From Zygotorulaspora mrakii (taxonomy: Eukaryota > Ascomycota > Saccharomycetes > Saccharomycetales > Saccharomycetaceae), in the NCBI RefSeq assembly GCF_013402915.1, contig NC_050719.1, positions 1,364,001 to 1,428,000 of the forward strand: a stretch of 64,000 bases of DNA, given 5' to 3'. Positions 20,112 to 30,447 of this stretch are shown one piece after another (position 1 is the stretch's first letter; every line of letters begins with the position of its first letter). The notes below the pieces were generated by a model. That model ran no database searches. It saw only the letters and a list, made by a program, of their open reading frames with translations, and was not told where the DNA came from. Made by a program: the position numbers and the translations under genes.

Positions 20112-22034
20112 ATGGCTGATGGATTACTGAAGGATGAACAGTTTCTGAGGATTCAGAAACTGAATTCTACCGATGGCAAGCGCCGCTCCATAATGCTGGA
20201 CGACGTCAGTGACGGTGGGAATCTTCAAGAATTCTCTGAAAACAGCTCTTACGACGCACCGGAACATGAAGAGACGGTCACAGAGATAACGGTAAACGCT
20301 GACGAAGATGGCAATTTGCCCAACATCAAGGTGGTCCCGCAAGGTGATTTGGGTAAGGATAGTATACAAGAGAAGGTGCAAAGTAGCACGGCAAAAGAAG
20401 ATTTTGATGTTGCTGATGGGGACTCGGCAGACGATGGCGGAGAAAGTAAGGGTAAGGCGGCCGATAATTCTCAGTTGGATGATGGCAGCTTCACTGTACA
20501 TCTGAAAAAGTTGCATACGAAGGAGAAACTAAGGTTTCGGAGAGACTCTAACCAGAAGGTTTCCTTCTTTGGGGATGTTGCATTCGATTCTCGTCCAAGT
20601 ATTCTAGATGGATCCATAGACCAAAAGATTCGGAGCAGTTTTGAAGGACCAACTCTGGAAAAACAGATTAGAGCAGCTAAGTTGATGCGCAGAAATCTGA
20701 AGGTCAACAGTGAGGATAAGATTGTTATAGAAGCAGACTCTCTAAACCCAAACTTCTCAGGTTTATATGTCTTATTTTGGTTAACTGTTGCGTTAACATG
20801 CGCGAAGGTTTGCATCAACTATTATTTGGAGCATAATGGTAATTTATGGGAATCTGAGATTTTAAAATTCATGACGAGTGACCTTTTAACTGTTGCTTTA
20901 GTGGATCTTGTCATGTATTTGAACACCTATTTCGTTTTAATCATCCATTTTCTGTGCAAAAGAAAGTATATGAAGTGGGATAATACTGGCTTTGTTTTAG
21001 TCTCCATATATGAACTAGCATTTGTCAGCTTTTACATGTACCTAACTGAAAATATTTTAAAATTGCATTGGGTTGCCAAAATTTTCCTTTTCTTACATTC
21101 TTTGGTTCTATTGATGAAAATGCATTCATTCGCATTTTACAATGGCTACTTATGGGGAATTCTTGATGAACTGAATTTTTCAAAGAATGCCCTAGCTAAA
21201 GCAAAGGACAATGATAATACCGATCCGCAGATTATTGCAACTCTAGAAAGGAGTAAAGGGTTTTGTGCTTTTGAGCTTGAATCCCAATCCAAAAAGGTAC
21301 CATTCCCTGAGAATATAAATTTGAAAAATTTCTTCACATATTCTATGTTCCCAACACTGGTTTATCAAATTGAATATCCGAGAACCGAAAGAATTAGATG
21401 GGGATACGTTCTTGAGAAACTTTGTGCAATTTTTGGTATTATTTTTGTTATGATGGTTCTAGCTCAAACTTACATGTATCCCCTTGCTATTAAGGCATTG
21501 GAGATTCGTGATTCACAATGGACTACTTTGGCTGATAGATTGAAAAAATGGAGTTTCATTTTAGTGGATTACATTCCAAGTTTTATCGCAATGTACCTAT
21601 TAACTTTTTATTTGATTTGGGATGCTATTTTAAACTGTATTGCCGAGTTGACGCGATTTGGCGATAGATACTTTTATGGTGATTGGTGGAATTGTGTTTC
21701 TTGGGATGAATTTAGCCGTATATGGAATGTCCCAGTCCATAAATTTTTACTGAGACACGTATACCATAGTTCCATGAGTGCTCTGAAATTGAATAAAAAC
21801 CAAGCAACTTTGGTTACTTTTTTCCTCAGCGCTGTGGTGCATGAATTGGCCATGTATGTCTTATTCAAGAGATTGAGAAGTTACTTATTCTTTTTCCAAA
21901 TGGGCCAGTTGCCATTAGTCGCCTTGAGCAATTCAAGATTTCTAAAGAAAAGAACCATCATAGGTAATGTGATTTTCTGGATTGGTATCTGCACCGGACC
22001 AAGTGTTTTGTGCACTCTCTATTTGACAATTTAG
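20112..22034 (+). CDS. ARE2: Acyl-CoA:sterol O-acyltransferase (single ARE1/ARE2 orthologue)
   Basis: A 640-residue ER membrane MBOAT enzyme that esterifies ergosterol and precursors for lipid droplets. The N-terminal ~210 residues are soluble, acidic and variable. About 8-9 membrane segments follow from NFSGLYVLFWLTVALTCAKV onward. Diagnostic motifs are FTYSMFPTLVYQIEYPR, the FYxDWWN motif (YFYGDWWNCVSWDEF) and the catalytic His in FLSAVVHELAMY. In the ancestral order this single gene corresponds to both YCR048W (ARE1) and YNR019W (ARE2); the symbol is for the pair. The frame begins at TTG 20106, but the first ATG is 20112. Confidence 0.95.
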   Translation: MADGLLKDEQFLRIQKLNSTDGKRRSIMLDDVSDGGNLQEFSENSSYDAPEHEETVTEITVNADEDGNLPNIKVVPQGDLGKDSIQEKVQSSTAKEDFDVADGDSADDGGESKGKAADNSQLDDGSFTVHLKKLHTKEKLRFRRDSNQKVSFFGDVAFDSRPSILDGSIDQKIRSSFEGPTLEKQIRAAKLMRRNLKVNSEDKIVIEADSLNPNFSGLYVLFWLTVALTCAKVCINYYLEHNGNLWESEILKFMTSDLLTVALVDLVMYLNTYFVLIIHFLCKRKYMKWDNTGFVLVSIYELAFVSFYMYLTENILKLHWVAKIFLFLHSLVLLMKMHSFAFYNGYLWGILDELNFSKNALAKAKDNDNTDPQIIATLERSKGFCAFELESQSKKVPFPENINLKNFFTYSMFPTLVYQIEYPRTERIRWGYVLEKLCAIFGIIFVMMVLAQTYMYPLAIKALEIRDSQWTTLADRLKKWSFILVDYIPSFIAMYLLTFYLIWDAILNCIAELTRFGDRYFYGDWWNCVSWDEFSRIWNVPVHKFLLRHVYHSSMSALKLNKNQATLVTFFLSAVVHELAMYVLFKRLRSYLFFFQMGQLPLVALSNSRFLKKRTIIGNVIFWIGICTGPSVLCTLYLTI

Positions 22035-22144
22035 TTGTATATAATTTATTTTGAGAAAAAGAGTAATACCTAAATTGAATAAAAATGGTAATGAATATTT
22101 ACAGGGGGGGTGCAAACATTTGAGAGGTGATACTGTAAAATTTA

Positions 22145-22894
22145 TTACCTGTATATCTCTTCGAATGGACGCGTATCATTGAAGCAACTATCCCAAACTT
22201 CGGCGACAACTTTTTTTGCCTGCTTTTCGTCTTTGCAGTTGGGATTGCCCATCACACTCAGGGTAGCTCTTCTCTTCACACATTCCTGGTGGCCTCTATT
22301 TAATCCAAAGCCAAATCCTCTTCTTGCAAATTCTTGAGAAAATCGGCATTCACCGCTCAATGAAGAAGCCCTGATTTCAGAACAAGCATGATGCTTCAAG
22401 TTCAACCAATCCACCTGCCACTTTAGATTATCAAAATAATGAACCATTTCGTGAGCCAATGTATCTTCCAGATGCCATTTATCACGTAACCTATTCTGAC
22501 AGATCAAGATGCCAAGCTCTGGATGAAATCCACCACTTTTCCAGTCCGGACATACGTCACAAATTATTTTTGATTCGTCAAATGGTAATGTGTCCCCATT
22601 ATTACTTTTTGAGTTTAATTTCGAAATTTGTTGTGCCATAAATCTAACCGTTGGGGAGTATTTAAGCATCCAATCTCTGTATTCGTAGCAAGTTTGACAT
22701 TGTTGACGTTGAAGAATATATTGATAATCGTTCTCGTATTGTTTTTTCTCCTCGGGTGTTAGACCTAAACCAGTCTTATATTGAAATGTTCGTCTCCACC
22801 ATTGAAATCCTTTAGCTGAATTAGCATCCTTCGGAGGATCAGGTTTTTTGATTTCTTCCTTCGGTGGTGGTGCTACAATGTCATTATCAGGCAT
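22145..22894 (-). CDS. ATP23: Mitochondrial metalloprotease/chaperone Atp23
   Basis: A 249-residue intermembrane-space protease that matures Atp6 and helps assemble the F0 part of ATP synthase. The zinc motif HEMVH is at 148-152 within LEDTLAHEMVHYFD. Many cysteines are present, including a CQTC pair and CDVC, and the conserved RASSLSGECRF follows; the family is Cys-rich and imported through Mia40. The C-terminus GNPNCKDEKQAKKVVAEVWDSCFNDTRPF is the family signature. The order beside the ARE gene matches YNR019W-YNR020C. The tail end is convergent with the ARE gene, 110 bp apart. Confidence 0.97.
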   Translation of the reverse strand: MPDNDIVAPPPKEEIKKPDPPKDANSAKGFQWWRRTFQYKTGLGLTPEEKKQYENDYQYILQRQQCQTCYEYRDWMLKYSPTVRFMAQQISKLNSKSNNGDTLPFDESKIICDVCPDWKSGGFHPELGILICQNRLRDKWHLEDTLAHEMVHYFDNLKWQVDWLNLKHHACSEIRASSLSGECRFSQEFARRGFGFGLNRGHQECVKRRATLSVMGNPNCKDEKQAKKVVAEVWDSCFNDTRPFEEIYR

Positions 22895-23080
22895 ATTTTA
22901 ATGTTCCTCACTCTTGTGCCTCTTAATATTCGGGAGTTTCTCTGTCATGCGAGTTCCTAATAGCTTTTTAGTATCATCAAAAATTTTCGGTCAGCTCATC
23001 ACAAGTAAATAACTTATTATAACTTATTATAGCACACAAAAGGGCATATAGGTACTCGCAATCATCTTCAGTCACCAAAC

Positions 23081-23707
23081 ATGAATATCTGGATAGCTGC
23101 AAGCGATGGTAAACAGGAAGTAGTGGAGCAACTGCTAGCTCAAGGTTCTGGCATCGACTCCAACGTGAAGGATCCTAATGGTTACACGCCAGTCCATGCT
23201 GCTGCCGCCTATGGGCACATTGAACTACTGAAGAAGCTTTGCAAAGACTATAACGGTGATATTAATGTGAGAGATGGGGATGGTGATACTCCTCTGCATC
23301 ATTGTGAGGATCTGAACACTGCCAAAGTCATAGTGGAAGATCTGGGCGCTGATACCACACTGACTAACAACGAAAAGAAAACAGCATTACAAAGTTTCGA
23401 GGAAGATGGTGAATTTCCAGATCTAATAAACTACATGAAGTCAATAAGTGGCATTCCTCAAGAGCAGGACAGTCTTGGAATCGACGTGAGCCAACTTAAC
23501 GAATTCAAGAACAGCATACGTTATACATTAGAAAATGACCCCGTTGATGAATCTGACCCAGAGTCCCTTGCCAGAAGACAGAAACTGGAGGCTATTATTC
23601 AGGGAGACAACGCTGAGCAAGAATTAGAAAACTACATAAGAGACATCATTCGGAACCAGTTGATGCCTCAAGACGATGATCCACAAGGCACCAAACGCAG
23701 AAAGTGA
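23081..23707 (+). CDS. Ankyrin-repeat protein, YCR051W orthologue
   Basis: A 208-residue soluble protein built of ankyrin repeats: MNIWIAASDGKQEVVEQLL, DPNGYTPVHAAAAYGHIELLKKL and DGDGDTPLHHCED. An acidic helical C-terminal half ends in a basic KRRK. The S. cerevisiae counterpart YCR051W (222 residues) is an uncharacterised nuclear/cytoplasmic ankyrin protein at the same map position. Its role is unknown. Divergent from ATP23 across ~190 bp. Confidence 0.9.
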   Translation: MNIWIAASDGKQEVVEQLLAQGSGIDSNVKDPNGYTPVHAAAAYGHIELLKKLCKDYNGDINVRDGDGDTPLHHCEDLNTAKVIVEDLGADTTLTNNEKKTALQSFEEDGEFPDLINYMKSISGIPQEQDSLGIDVSQLNEFKNSIRYTLENDPVDESDPESLARRQKLEAIIQGDNAEQELENYIRDIIRNQLMPQDDDPQGTKRRK

Positions 23708-23994
23708 AGTTTCCTGCTCAATGGGAATCAGTGTTGATTTTTCTGATATGTATAAGTGATGTGTATTATATTTAGATTAGCGTGTAAACTTCACGTGTCA
23801 TCTTGGGTGATTTGTCAAAGTGTAATTTTCACTTCTCGCTTATTTTGACGAAAAGTGGGAAGAGTAGAGTTACCGGCTAGTCATTTATCTATGAAGCATT
23901 TCATGATCGAAGAGCTTTAGTAACTTCAGAGAGGGTCTGTTTGATTCAATTAGTCTGTGTTATAGTCAATAACTAATATTTTAAACCCTTAATA

Positions 23995-25215
23995 ATGGCG
24001 ACTTTTTTGAGGCCCCTACTGGTGGCTATGGAAAAGGTCAACAATCTCAATGGAAAGTACTTGAAATTGACTTTCGAGGAGCAAAAGGAGTTGGGGATTG
24101 TTGGAAGATTCAAGGTCTACAATTGGACATTTGAAATGATTTGTTTGGGAATTTTGGGATTGATATTTGCTTTTTACAAAGTTGGCATGTTGATAAACGA
24201 GAATCGAGCAAAGAGAATGTTTAGTTCAATATCAGATTTTTGCAAAGATGAGCTCAAATTTGCCCGTGTTGGTTTCAACAGTAAAGACGGATCTAAACTG
24301 TTGTATATTGAGGAACGCGGTAAGACTTGGTTTAGCACTTTCGCCACCGGTCGTTCTGCTGTTGAGAGCTTGAGTGTCAAGACTCATATGCTTTCCCGCA
24401 GCAATCCTATAGCGATGATAACAGAGTACCTTTTGAATTTTTTTTTCCCCAGTTTGGCAGTCCAGGACATTGGTGAGTATTGTGAAGTTGTTATCAAGCC
24501 AAGCGGTGTATTCGTTAGCACCGAAACTGCTAAAGTCAATGAAAATTCTGGTGAAGTATTGAACAACTTCAAATTCATCACTTCAGTGGTCAATAAAGCT
24601 GCTATGAATGAGCTACGTCGTGAAAACTATTATCTTTCATTAACGCGTACTAGTGAAAGTGCAAAACTACCTATTGAGTATGTTTACATGTCTGAATTGA
24701 ATCAATTGAATGAGTTTTTCCATCATTATGCAAGTCCAAACTTCAATGAGACCTTAAAGAATGCAAGTCAACTCGTTAAATTCATTGGGTTTACCGATTT
24801 ACCTACCACTAAACCGTTAACTGATAAATTGTGGGTCGCCAATCAACAACCTCGTGTTGTTATTCGCACATCCATCCCGGCAAGTCAACAAGATCTCAAA
24901 ATTTTCAATGAAGTTCTATACTCTGTGGTTGAACTCATTGACAATTTCACTCGCGATTTGCAGCAAAAATCTCCATCGGTTTTCATAACACACGATATCT
25001 TGAAGAAGTCAAACCAGTTAAGAGTCCAAGAACTAGCCAAAATTATTAAAGCTGCCAAACAAGTTGAAAGAGAAATGGCTCAAGAGAAGAAGCAAGAAGC
25101 TGAAAAGGAGAAAAGACGTCAAATGAAGGCATCCGGTGAGCAAGAAAAATATGATCAAAGGATGAAAGAAAAGAGAGAAAGACGTCAAAAGAACAGACAA
25201 AAGACTAGAATGTAA
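23995..25215 (+). CDS. ER membrane CCDC47-like protein, YNR021W orthologue
   Basis: A 406-residue protein. One membrane segment lies near residues 44-63 (FEMICLGILGLIFAFYKVGML). A DUF1682/CCDC47-type domain follows, and the end is a long charged coiled coil (Glu/Lys/Arg/Gln-rich from ~350). The tail GEQEKYDQRMKEKRERRQKNRQ is typical of the family. In animals CCDC47 is the PAT-complex chaperone for multipass membrane proteins; extending that role to yeast YNR021W is inference. Length matches S. cerevisiae (404). Confidence 0.92.
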   Translation: MATFLRPLLVAMEKVNNLNGKYLKLTFEEQKELGIVGRFKVYNWTFEMICLGILGLIFAFYKVGMLINENRAKRMFSSISDFCKDELKFARVGFNSKDGSKLLYIEERGKTWFSTFATGRSAVESLSVKTHMLSRSNPIAMITEYLLNFFFPSLAVQDIGEYCEVVIKPSGVFVSTETAKVNENSGEVLNNFKFITSVVNKAAMNELRRENYYLSLTRTSESAKLPIEYVYMSELNQLNEFFHHYASPNFNETLKNASQLVKFIGFTDLPTTKPLTDKLWVANQQPRVVIRTSIPASQQDLKIFNEVLYSVVELIDNFTRDLQQKSPSVFITHDILKKSNQLRVQELAKIIKAAKQVEREMAQEKKQEAEKEKRRQMKASGEQEKYDQRMKEKRERRQKNRQKTRM

Positions 25216-25360
25216 TTTTTTGTCAAGTTTCTCTTTTTGTTTATATTAAATGAAATTTACTATCTACAGATGTTTTACATGCATATTTTATATACATATT
25301 TATATATATATATGTTTGTGTGCTTTAGGTTAAAATACTCCTCCAATGTCACGTTCCAAT

Positions 25361-25756
25361 CTAGAGATCAAGGCCTGGAATCTTTACGTCCTTTATGGTT
25401 ATATCATTCTCCAAAATTCCCTTTGGCTTGGGTTTCTCCTCGGCAACCTCTGACTTAGCTTCCTTCTTCATTTCTTTCTTGCCGCCCAGTGTGAGGTTCG
25501 CTGCCTTATCAATAGTGTTCTTTGACGCTTCTATTTCTCTGCTTTGGGCCAGAAGAGTCTCATCAATATCTGTGTCCTTCAGTATGTAGCGTGCCCCATT
25601 ATAATTGTGCAGATAGTTACGCATGAACGATGGTTTCACCTGAACTACTTGTCCTTTGAATAATTGAAACATGGGGAAATCCTTTAAAAGCTGGATTTTG
25701 ACTTTGTTAGTCCGCTTGGATAAAGCACTTCCACAAATAGCAGTAGCTTTGAACAT
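25361..25756 (-). CDS. MRPL50: Mitochondrial large-subunit ribosomal protein bL9m
   Basis: A 131-residue mitoribosomal protein. Its N-terminal ~50 residues carry the L9 core: [42 protein letters not shown]. The C-terminal half is Lys/Glu-rich and ends in a short Lys-Val-Pro-type segment. S. cerevisiae Mrpl50 has 139 residues and the same neighbour (YNR021W/YNR022C). It is convergent with the CCDC47-like gene, 145 bp apart. Confidence 0.93.
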   Translation of the reverse strand: MFKATAICGSALSKRTNKVKIQLLKDFPMFQLFKGQVVQVKPSFMRNYLHNYNGARYILKDTDIDETLLAQSREIEASKNTIDKAANLTLGGKKEMKKEAKSEVAEEKPKPKGILENDITIKDVKIPGLDL

Positions 25757-26864
25757 TTTGTAGAGTGCTAGTGCTTAATGATATCAATATATATCTGCAG
25801 ATTACTATTTCTTTCTCTGGAACTGTTGACATTACATTTTCTGAACAAGATTTTCACTTTTGATACTCGCTTTGATATGCTCGGTGAGCAATCAGAAAGC
25901 ATCCGTGAAGTTTCAAGAATCGAAATTTATAATATGGTAATAGGTACAACCTATCTGCGAACCTCGAAATACGTTTGACGTTCCTGACTACTATATGAAA
26001 CTTGTCAATAAGTGTAATTCTCTTTATTACGGAGGCTGAGGACACGCGTCTTGCAGCATTATTGAGCATAAGTCCGTTTCCACGCGGCATCATTTGGTGG
26101 CATCTAAAGCCACTGATACCCCTGTAGTGTCAAGGTTCTACAATTGTGCAAGAGTCTTGCGTATTTAAAGTGATATTTTTGTGAGTTTTTCGCTACATTA
26201 TTATTCACCGTGATAAACGGATTCCTAGAGGCCTGATTCTCGGAAATTTTAGTGGAAAAGGAGCTATGTCATGCCTGTTGTGAAGAAGATATACCTCGCC
26301 CAACCTGATAGACATTGATTCTATATCCATTGAAGCCGTCACGATTAACCAGGCCCGATAAATGAGCCTGCTTCTTCGACGCCCCAGTTAGCCTACAGGG
26401 AAATGTACAGAACCTGTTTTATTCGATCTTGATTTATGGCAATCAATTACAGGGAGAAAAGGTTGGAATACGCTCCAGTTTTCTGTTTGCCAGTCACATT
26501 TAACAAACTGTCAATGTATTTCTGCAGTTACCACCTGTTTTCAGGACCCTCAATTGCTTGCGGGCCACTCTGTTTACTAGTTGAATGAGCGTTAGGAACC
26601 ATCGTAAGAATAGTAGGGGATACTGGTTGAAACAATTATATTAACCCTTCCAATCCATGGAAATAGCCGTTCGTGTATATTATGACAGTTCTTTATATAT
26701 GCTCGCTAACATGCTGAAACCTTTTCAGAATTGTTCTGAAGCTGACATACTCGGATAAAAAAAGTTCATGAAAACAAAGCGTTCATCTGCCTGAATGGCA
26801 CGTAAAAAAACAGCAAATTAATACGATATTCATACATCAACAAGTATTCTTGAGCTAATTTAGG
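25757..26864. other. Intergenic region MRPL50 / RSC6-SNF12
   Basis: A 1.1-kb divergent gap without a convincing ORF. The longest frames (60-80 codons) start within it at random positions or overlap the RSC6/SNF12 start. No tRNA, snoRNA box pair or repeat was recognised by eye. The size is unusual for this compact block. Confidence 0.5.
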
Positions 26865-28517
26865 ATGTCTAAATCTGTATCCGGTAGAAATAACAGTATA
26901 AAAGGCCAGAAGCCTAACGGATCTACTCCGGCAACGCCAGCCACCGCAACGCCAACAGGTGTTCAAGGTAATGGAAATATAGTCACCAATCAACAAACAA
27001 ATCCCATTCCTACTACTCAGCCGACAGATTCATATATTCCTACGTATATGAGTGACCTAGTTCCCGAACTGCGTGCATATGAGAAGTTATTGGAATCAGA
27101 GAGAAAGATTGATGTGTATTTGGCAAGGAAAAAGATAGATTTACATCAAAGCGTATCACAGTGGAATAATTCCAAATCGACTCAGTACTCAAAGGACAAA
27201 GAGTGCGTTAAGTACTTGAGAGTTTTCATCTCTAATATTGCAGAACTGCAGCCTTGGCAAAATCCCGCCAACGACATAGCCAACGCTACTTGGACCATGA
27301 GGATTGAAGGAAGACTATTAGATACAAAAGATGTTCAAGACCCAAATCGATTGAAGTTCAGCTCATTCCTGCAGGCTATTTCTGTGGACTTCAAGAAGGA
27401 GGTAAAAGTGACTGAAAATTCTGAGCAGCAAGACGTCAAAATGACAGGCACCAGCGATAATATTGGTGAAACTCGCAATGATGCAGAAAATATGTTAAGT
27501 ATGGGATTGAATCTTCCGGAAGCCCCCGTAGCAAACGAACTGTCGCCAGTCGGGGCAGCTAATTTCAATCTTACAGCCAGCGTCGCTGAGGGTGATCAGA
27601 AAAAGAATGCTGAACCAGATTACGAAATTGTAGATGCTGTCGAATGGCATTTTGATCCTAGAAATCCGGTTGATTTCGATGGACTTGACATTAAGAGACC
27701 AGGATCAGAGAATGTAGAATGTACTATAACGATACAGCCAAAAGGATTCACGGCTGAGAGGCTCGAGTATTCGCCAGAGCTAGCTTCTATAATCGGGTTA
27801 TCGCAAGGTTCACTGCATGAAGCTGTTTATTCACTTTACAAATATATCTTGATGAATCAGTTATTAGTCAACGATGATTCCAATTTGAAAACTTCCACCA
27901 ATACGTCCTCAGACAATACCAGTGGAGAAAAAACAATTGTACACCTCGATGACGCTTTGTCACGGTTGCTTCCAAAGAATCAAGCAAATGAAGGTGAGCT
28001 TCGCCCTACGTCAGTAAAACTTGCAGAAATCACACCTCTCATTAACGCTCATATTTCACCCATCAGACCCATTAAGATAGATTACACTATAAGAGTTGAC
28101 AAAGCATCAACATATGGTGAGCTGGTCTTTGACCTTGAGGTACCCGCTCCCTCCGAAAAATCTGCAGATGAGAAACACAGTACCAACCTGAACGAAGAAG
28201 GAATTTCGTTATTAGCAGAGTTCAATAAACTCACATCAGAACTTAAATTAGAGCTGCAAGATTTGGAAACGCGCATAAGCACTCTGCAGTTGCAGTTAAA
28301 TGCAAGCGCTAATAAATATCAATTTTACAGCAGGCTTTCTAAAGATCCTGCACACTTTTTGAAAGACTACATTGCCTCTTCTGCAAATGCTCTGAAGGTT
28401 CTCTCCGGGGATGAGGGTTTCAATGAGGATGTAGTGAGGAGATCACAATTCTACAAGGAAAACGAAGCAATGCTCTTCGAAACATTGGGAGTACTCCTCG
28501 CTAATGGCAGAATGTAA
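26865..28517 (+). CDS. RSC6: SWIB-domain chromatin-remodelling subunit (RSC6/SNF12 ancestor)
   Basis: A 550-residue BAF60/SWP73-family subunit. The N-terminal ~45 residues are Gly/Asn/Thr/Pro-rich. A conserved segment follows (YMSDLVPELRAYEKLLESERKIDVYLARKK). The middle has the SWIB-like domain (VEWHFDPRNPVDFDGLDIKRPG, then ...ELASIIGLSQGSLHEAVYSLYKYI). The C-terminal half holds a coiled coil near 440-475. In S. cerevisiae the gene was duplicated into RSC6 (RSC complex) and SNF12 (SWI/SNF); this single gene presumably serves both. The symbol is given for one member only. Confidence 0.9.
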   Translation: MSKSVSGRNNSIKGQKPNGSTPATPATATPTGVQGNGNIVTNQQTNPIPTTQPTDSYIPTYMSDLVPELRAYEKLLESERKIDVYLARKKIDLHQSVSQWNNSKSTQYSKDKECVKYLRVFISNIAELQPWQNPANDIANATWTMRIEGRLLDTKDVQDPNRLKFSSFLQAISVDFKKEVKVTENSEQQDVKMTGTSDNIGETRNDAENMLSMGLNLPEAPVANELSPVGAANFNLTASVAEGDQKKNAEPDYEIVDAVEWHFDPRNPVDFDGLDIKRPGSENVECTITIQPKGFTAERLEYSPELASIIGLSQGSLHEAVYSLYKYILMNQLLVNDDSNLKTSTNTSSDNTSGEKTIVHLDDALSRLLPKNQANEGELRPTSVKLAEITPLINAHISPIRPIKIDYTIRVDKASTYGELVFDLEVPAPSEKSADEKHSTNLNEEGISLLAEFNKLTSELKLELQDLETRISTLQLQLNASANKYQFYSRLSKDPAHFLKDYIASSANALKVLSGDEGFNEDVVRRSQFYKENEAMLFETLGVLLANGRM

Positions 28518-28622
28518 AATATATAAGAAAACGAATAAGTATAAGAAGTAAGCTAATCATTTAAGCCCTATAGCACCGAGCAGGTGGTAGCTATCACCAT
28601 AAGTAGCCTGTTTCACTCTCTA

Positions 28623-28633
28623 TGAGTCACGTG
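28623..28633. promoter_or_regulatory. Gcn4 site fused to a Cbf1 E-box upstream of THR4
   Basis: TGAGTCA (28623-28629) overlaps GTCACGTG (28626-28633), about 160 bp upstream of the THR4 ATG. Gcn4 (amino-acid starvation) and Cbf1 (methionine/threonine-family genes) are known regulators of these pathways. Site identity is a direct motif match; function is inferred. Confidence 0.7.
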
Positions 28634-28790
28634 CGTAATTTTACAACGTTCAAAATTTTTCATTCAAGCAAATGAAAAATATTGAAAACTGGATGATTCA
28701 TTGTTATTTTGAAAGACGATGGCTAATTAATTTCAGAAAGGCAGGTTGTTTTAACTTTTCAAGAGTTTTTTAGCTTATCTTTTTCTAGTA

Positions 28791-30332
28791 ATGGTCTCTC
28801 CCTCGCAAGTTTACAGATCCACAAGATCTTCAACTGAAGAATCTAAGTCATTTGAAGAGGTGGTCATTCAAGGACTAGCGGCTGATGGTGGTCTTTTTAT
28901 CCCTCCCAGTATTCCAGCGGTGTCGCAAGAGACTCTCTTTGGTAAATGGGCCAGCTTGTCTTTTCAAGAGCTAGCCTTCGAAATTATGAGACTGTACATC
29001 GCAAAGGAGGAAATTCCAGATTCTGATTTGAAAAGTTTAATTCAGAGATCGTACTCCACCTTCCGTTCTTCTGATGTCACACCATTGGCTAAGAACGTTA
29101 CAGGTAATGAAGATAATCTCCACATTTTGGAGCTATTCCACGGTCCAACATATGCTTTCAAAGATGTTGCGTTACAGTTTGTTGGTAACCTTTTTGAATA
29201 TTTTTTGCAAAGAACAAATAAAGACCTACCAACTGAGAAGAGAAAGAAGATTACAGTGGTTGGCGCCACATCTGGTGATACTGGGTCTGCAGCTATCTAC
29301 GGTTTGAGAGGTAAAAAAGACATTTCTGTTTTCATTCTGTATCCAACAGGTAGAATTTCTCCAATTCAAGAGGAGCAAATGACTACTGTTCCTGATAAAA
29401 ACGTGCAAACACTTTCAGTTAAGGGTACGTTTGATAACTGTCAAGACATTGTGAAGGCCATTTTTGGTGACAAGGAGTTTAACTCGAGGCACAATGTTGG
29501 TGCTGTAAATTCTATAAACTGGGCTAGAATTTTGGCTCAAATGACCTATTATTTTTATTCTTATTTCCAAGCTACTGGTGGTAAGACAGGAAAGGTCAAA
29601 TTTGTCGTTCCAAGTGGTAATTTTGGAGATATTCTTGCCGGATATTTTGCTAAGAAAATGGGCCTACCAGTCGAAAAACTTGTAATTGCTACAAATGAAA
29701 ATGATATCTTGGATAGGTTTTTAAAGTCAGGTACTTATGAAAGATCTGACAAAGTTGCTGTAACCTTATCTCCAGCTATGGATATTCTAATCTCTTCTAA
29801 CTTTGAAAGATTGTTGTGGTATTTGGCTAAGGACTATGAAGCAAATGGTGATTCATTGAAGGCCGGCAAAATCTGTAACAGTTGGTTTGAGCAACTAAAA
29901 ACTCAAGGTAAATTCACTGTTGATAAGGCTATCATTGCTGGTGCCTTAAATGATTTTAGCTCAGAAAGAGTTTCTAATGCTCAAACCAGCGAAAGTATTA
30001 AAAAGATGTACAAAGTCTCAGTAAATCCGGAGAAATATATTTTAGATCCACATACTGCCGTTGGTGTATGCGCATCTGAAAGATTAATTGCAACTGACAA
30101 TGATAAATCCCTGCACTACATTTCCTTATCTACTGCACATCCTGCCAAATTCGCTGATGCAGTTAACGCAGCTCTATCAACTTATGCAGGTTATTCTTTC
30201 GAAAACGATGTTTTACCAGCTGAATTGAAGAAACTTTCAACCTTGAAGAAGAAAATTAAATTGGTTGAGAAAGCTGATAAAGAATTGGTTAAATCCGTTA
30301 TCGAAGAAGAACTGGCCAAAATGGATTTATGA
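28791..30332 (+). CDS. THR4: Threonine synthase
   Basis: A 513-residue PLP enzyme converting O-phosphohomoserine to threonine. The Schiff-base lysine is Lys124 in HGPTYAFKDVALQF. The phosphate-binding loop is VVGATSGDTGSAAIYGLRG, followed by PTGRISPIQEEQM and VPSGNFGDILAGYFAKKMGLP. Length equals S. cerevisiae Thr4 (514) within one residue. Conservation is strong throughout, and codon use looks optimised (high expression). A Gcn4/Cbf1 composite site lies 160 bp upstream. Confidence 0.98.
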   Translation: MVSPSQVYRSTRSSTEESKSFEEVVIQGLAADGGLFIPPSIPAVSQETLFGKWASLSFQELAFEIMRLYIAKEEIPDSDLKSLIQRSYSTFRSSDVTPLAKNVTGNEDNLHILELFHGPTYAFKDVALQFVGNLFEYFLQRTNKDLPTEKRKKITVVGATSGDTGSAAIYGLRGKKDISVFILYPTGRISPIQEEQMTTVPDKNVQTLSVKGTFDNCQDIVKAIFGDKEFNSRHNVGAVNSINWARILAQMTYYFYSYFQATGGKTGKVKFVVPSGNFGDILAGYFAKKMGLPVEKLVIATNENDILDRFLKSGTYERSDKVAVTLSPAMDILISSNFERLLWYLAKDYEANGDSLKAGKICNSWFEQLKTQGKFTVDKAIIAGALNDFSSERVSNAQTSESIKKMYKVSVNPEKYILDPHTAVGVCASERLIATDNDKSLHYISLSTAHPAKFADAVNAALSTYAGYSFENDVLPAELKKLSTLKKKIKLVEKADKELVKSVIEEELAKMDL

Positions 30333-30447
30333 GATAATGCGAGAAAATAATATATAGGTAATACGATAAACAAACTATGCAATACTCAATTGATTGGTTC
30401 CATCCTAGTCTCAGAAAAAAATGAGCAAGCTAGAATATTCCAGCGAG

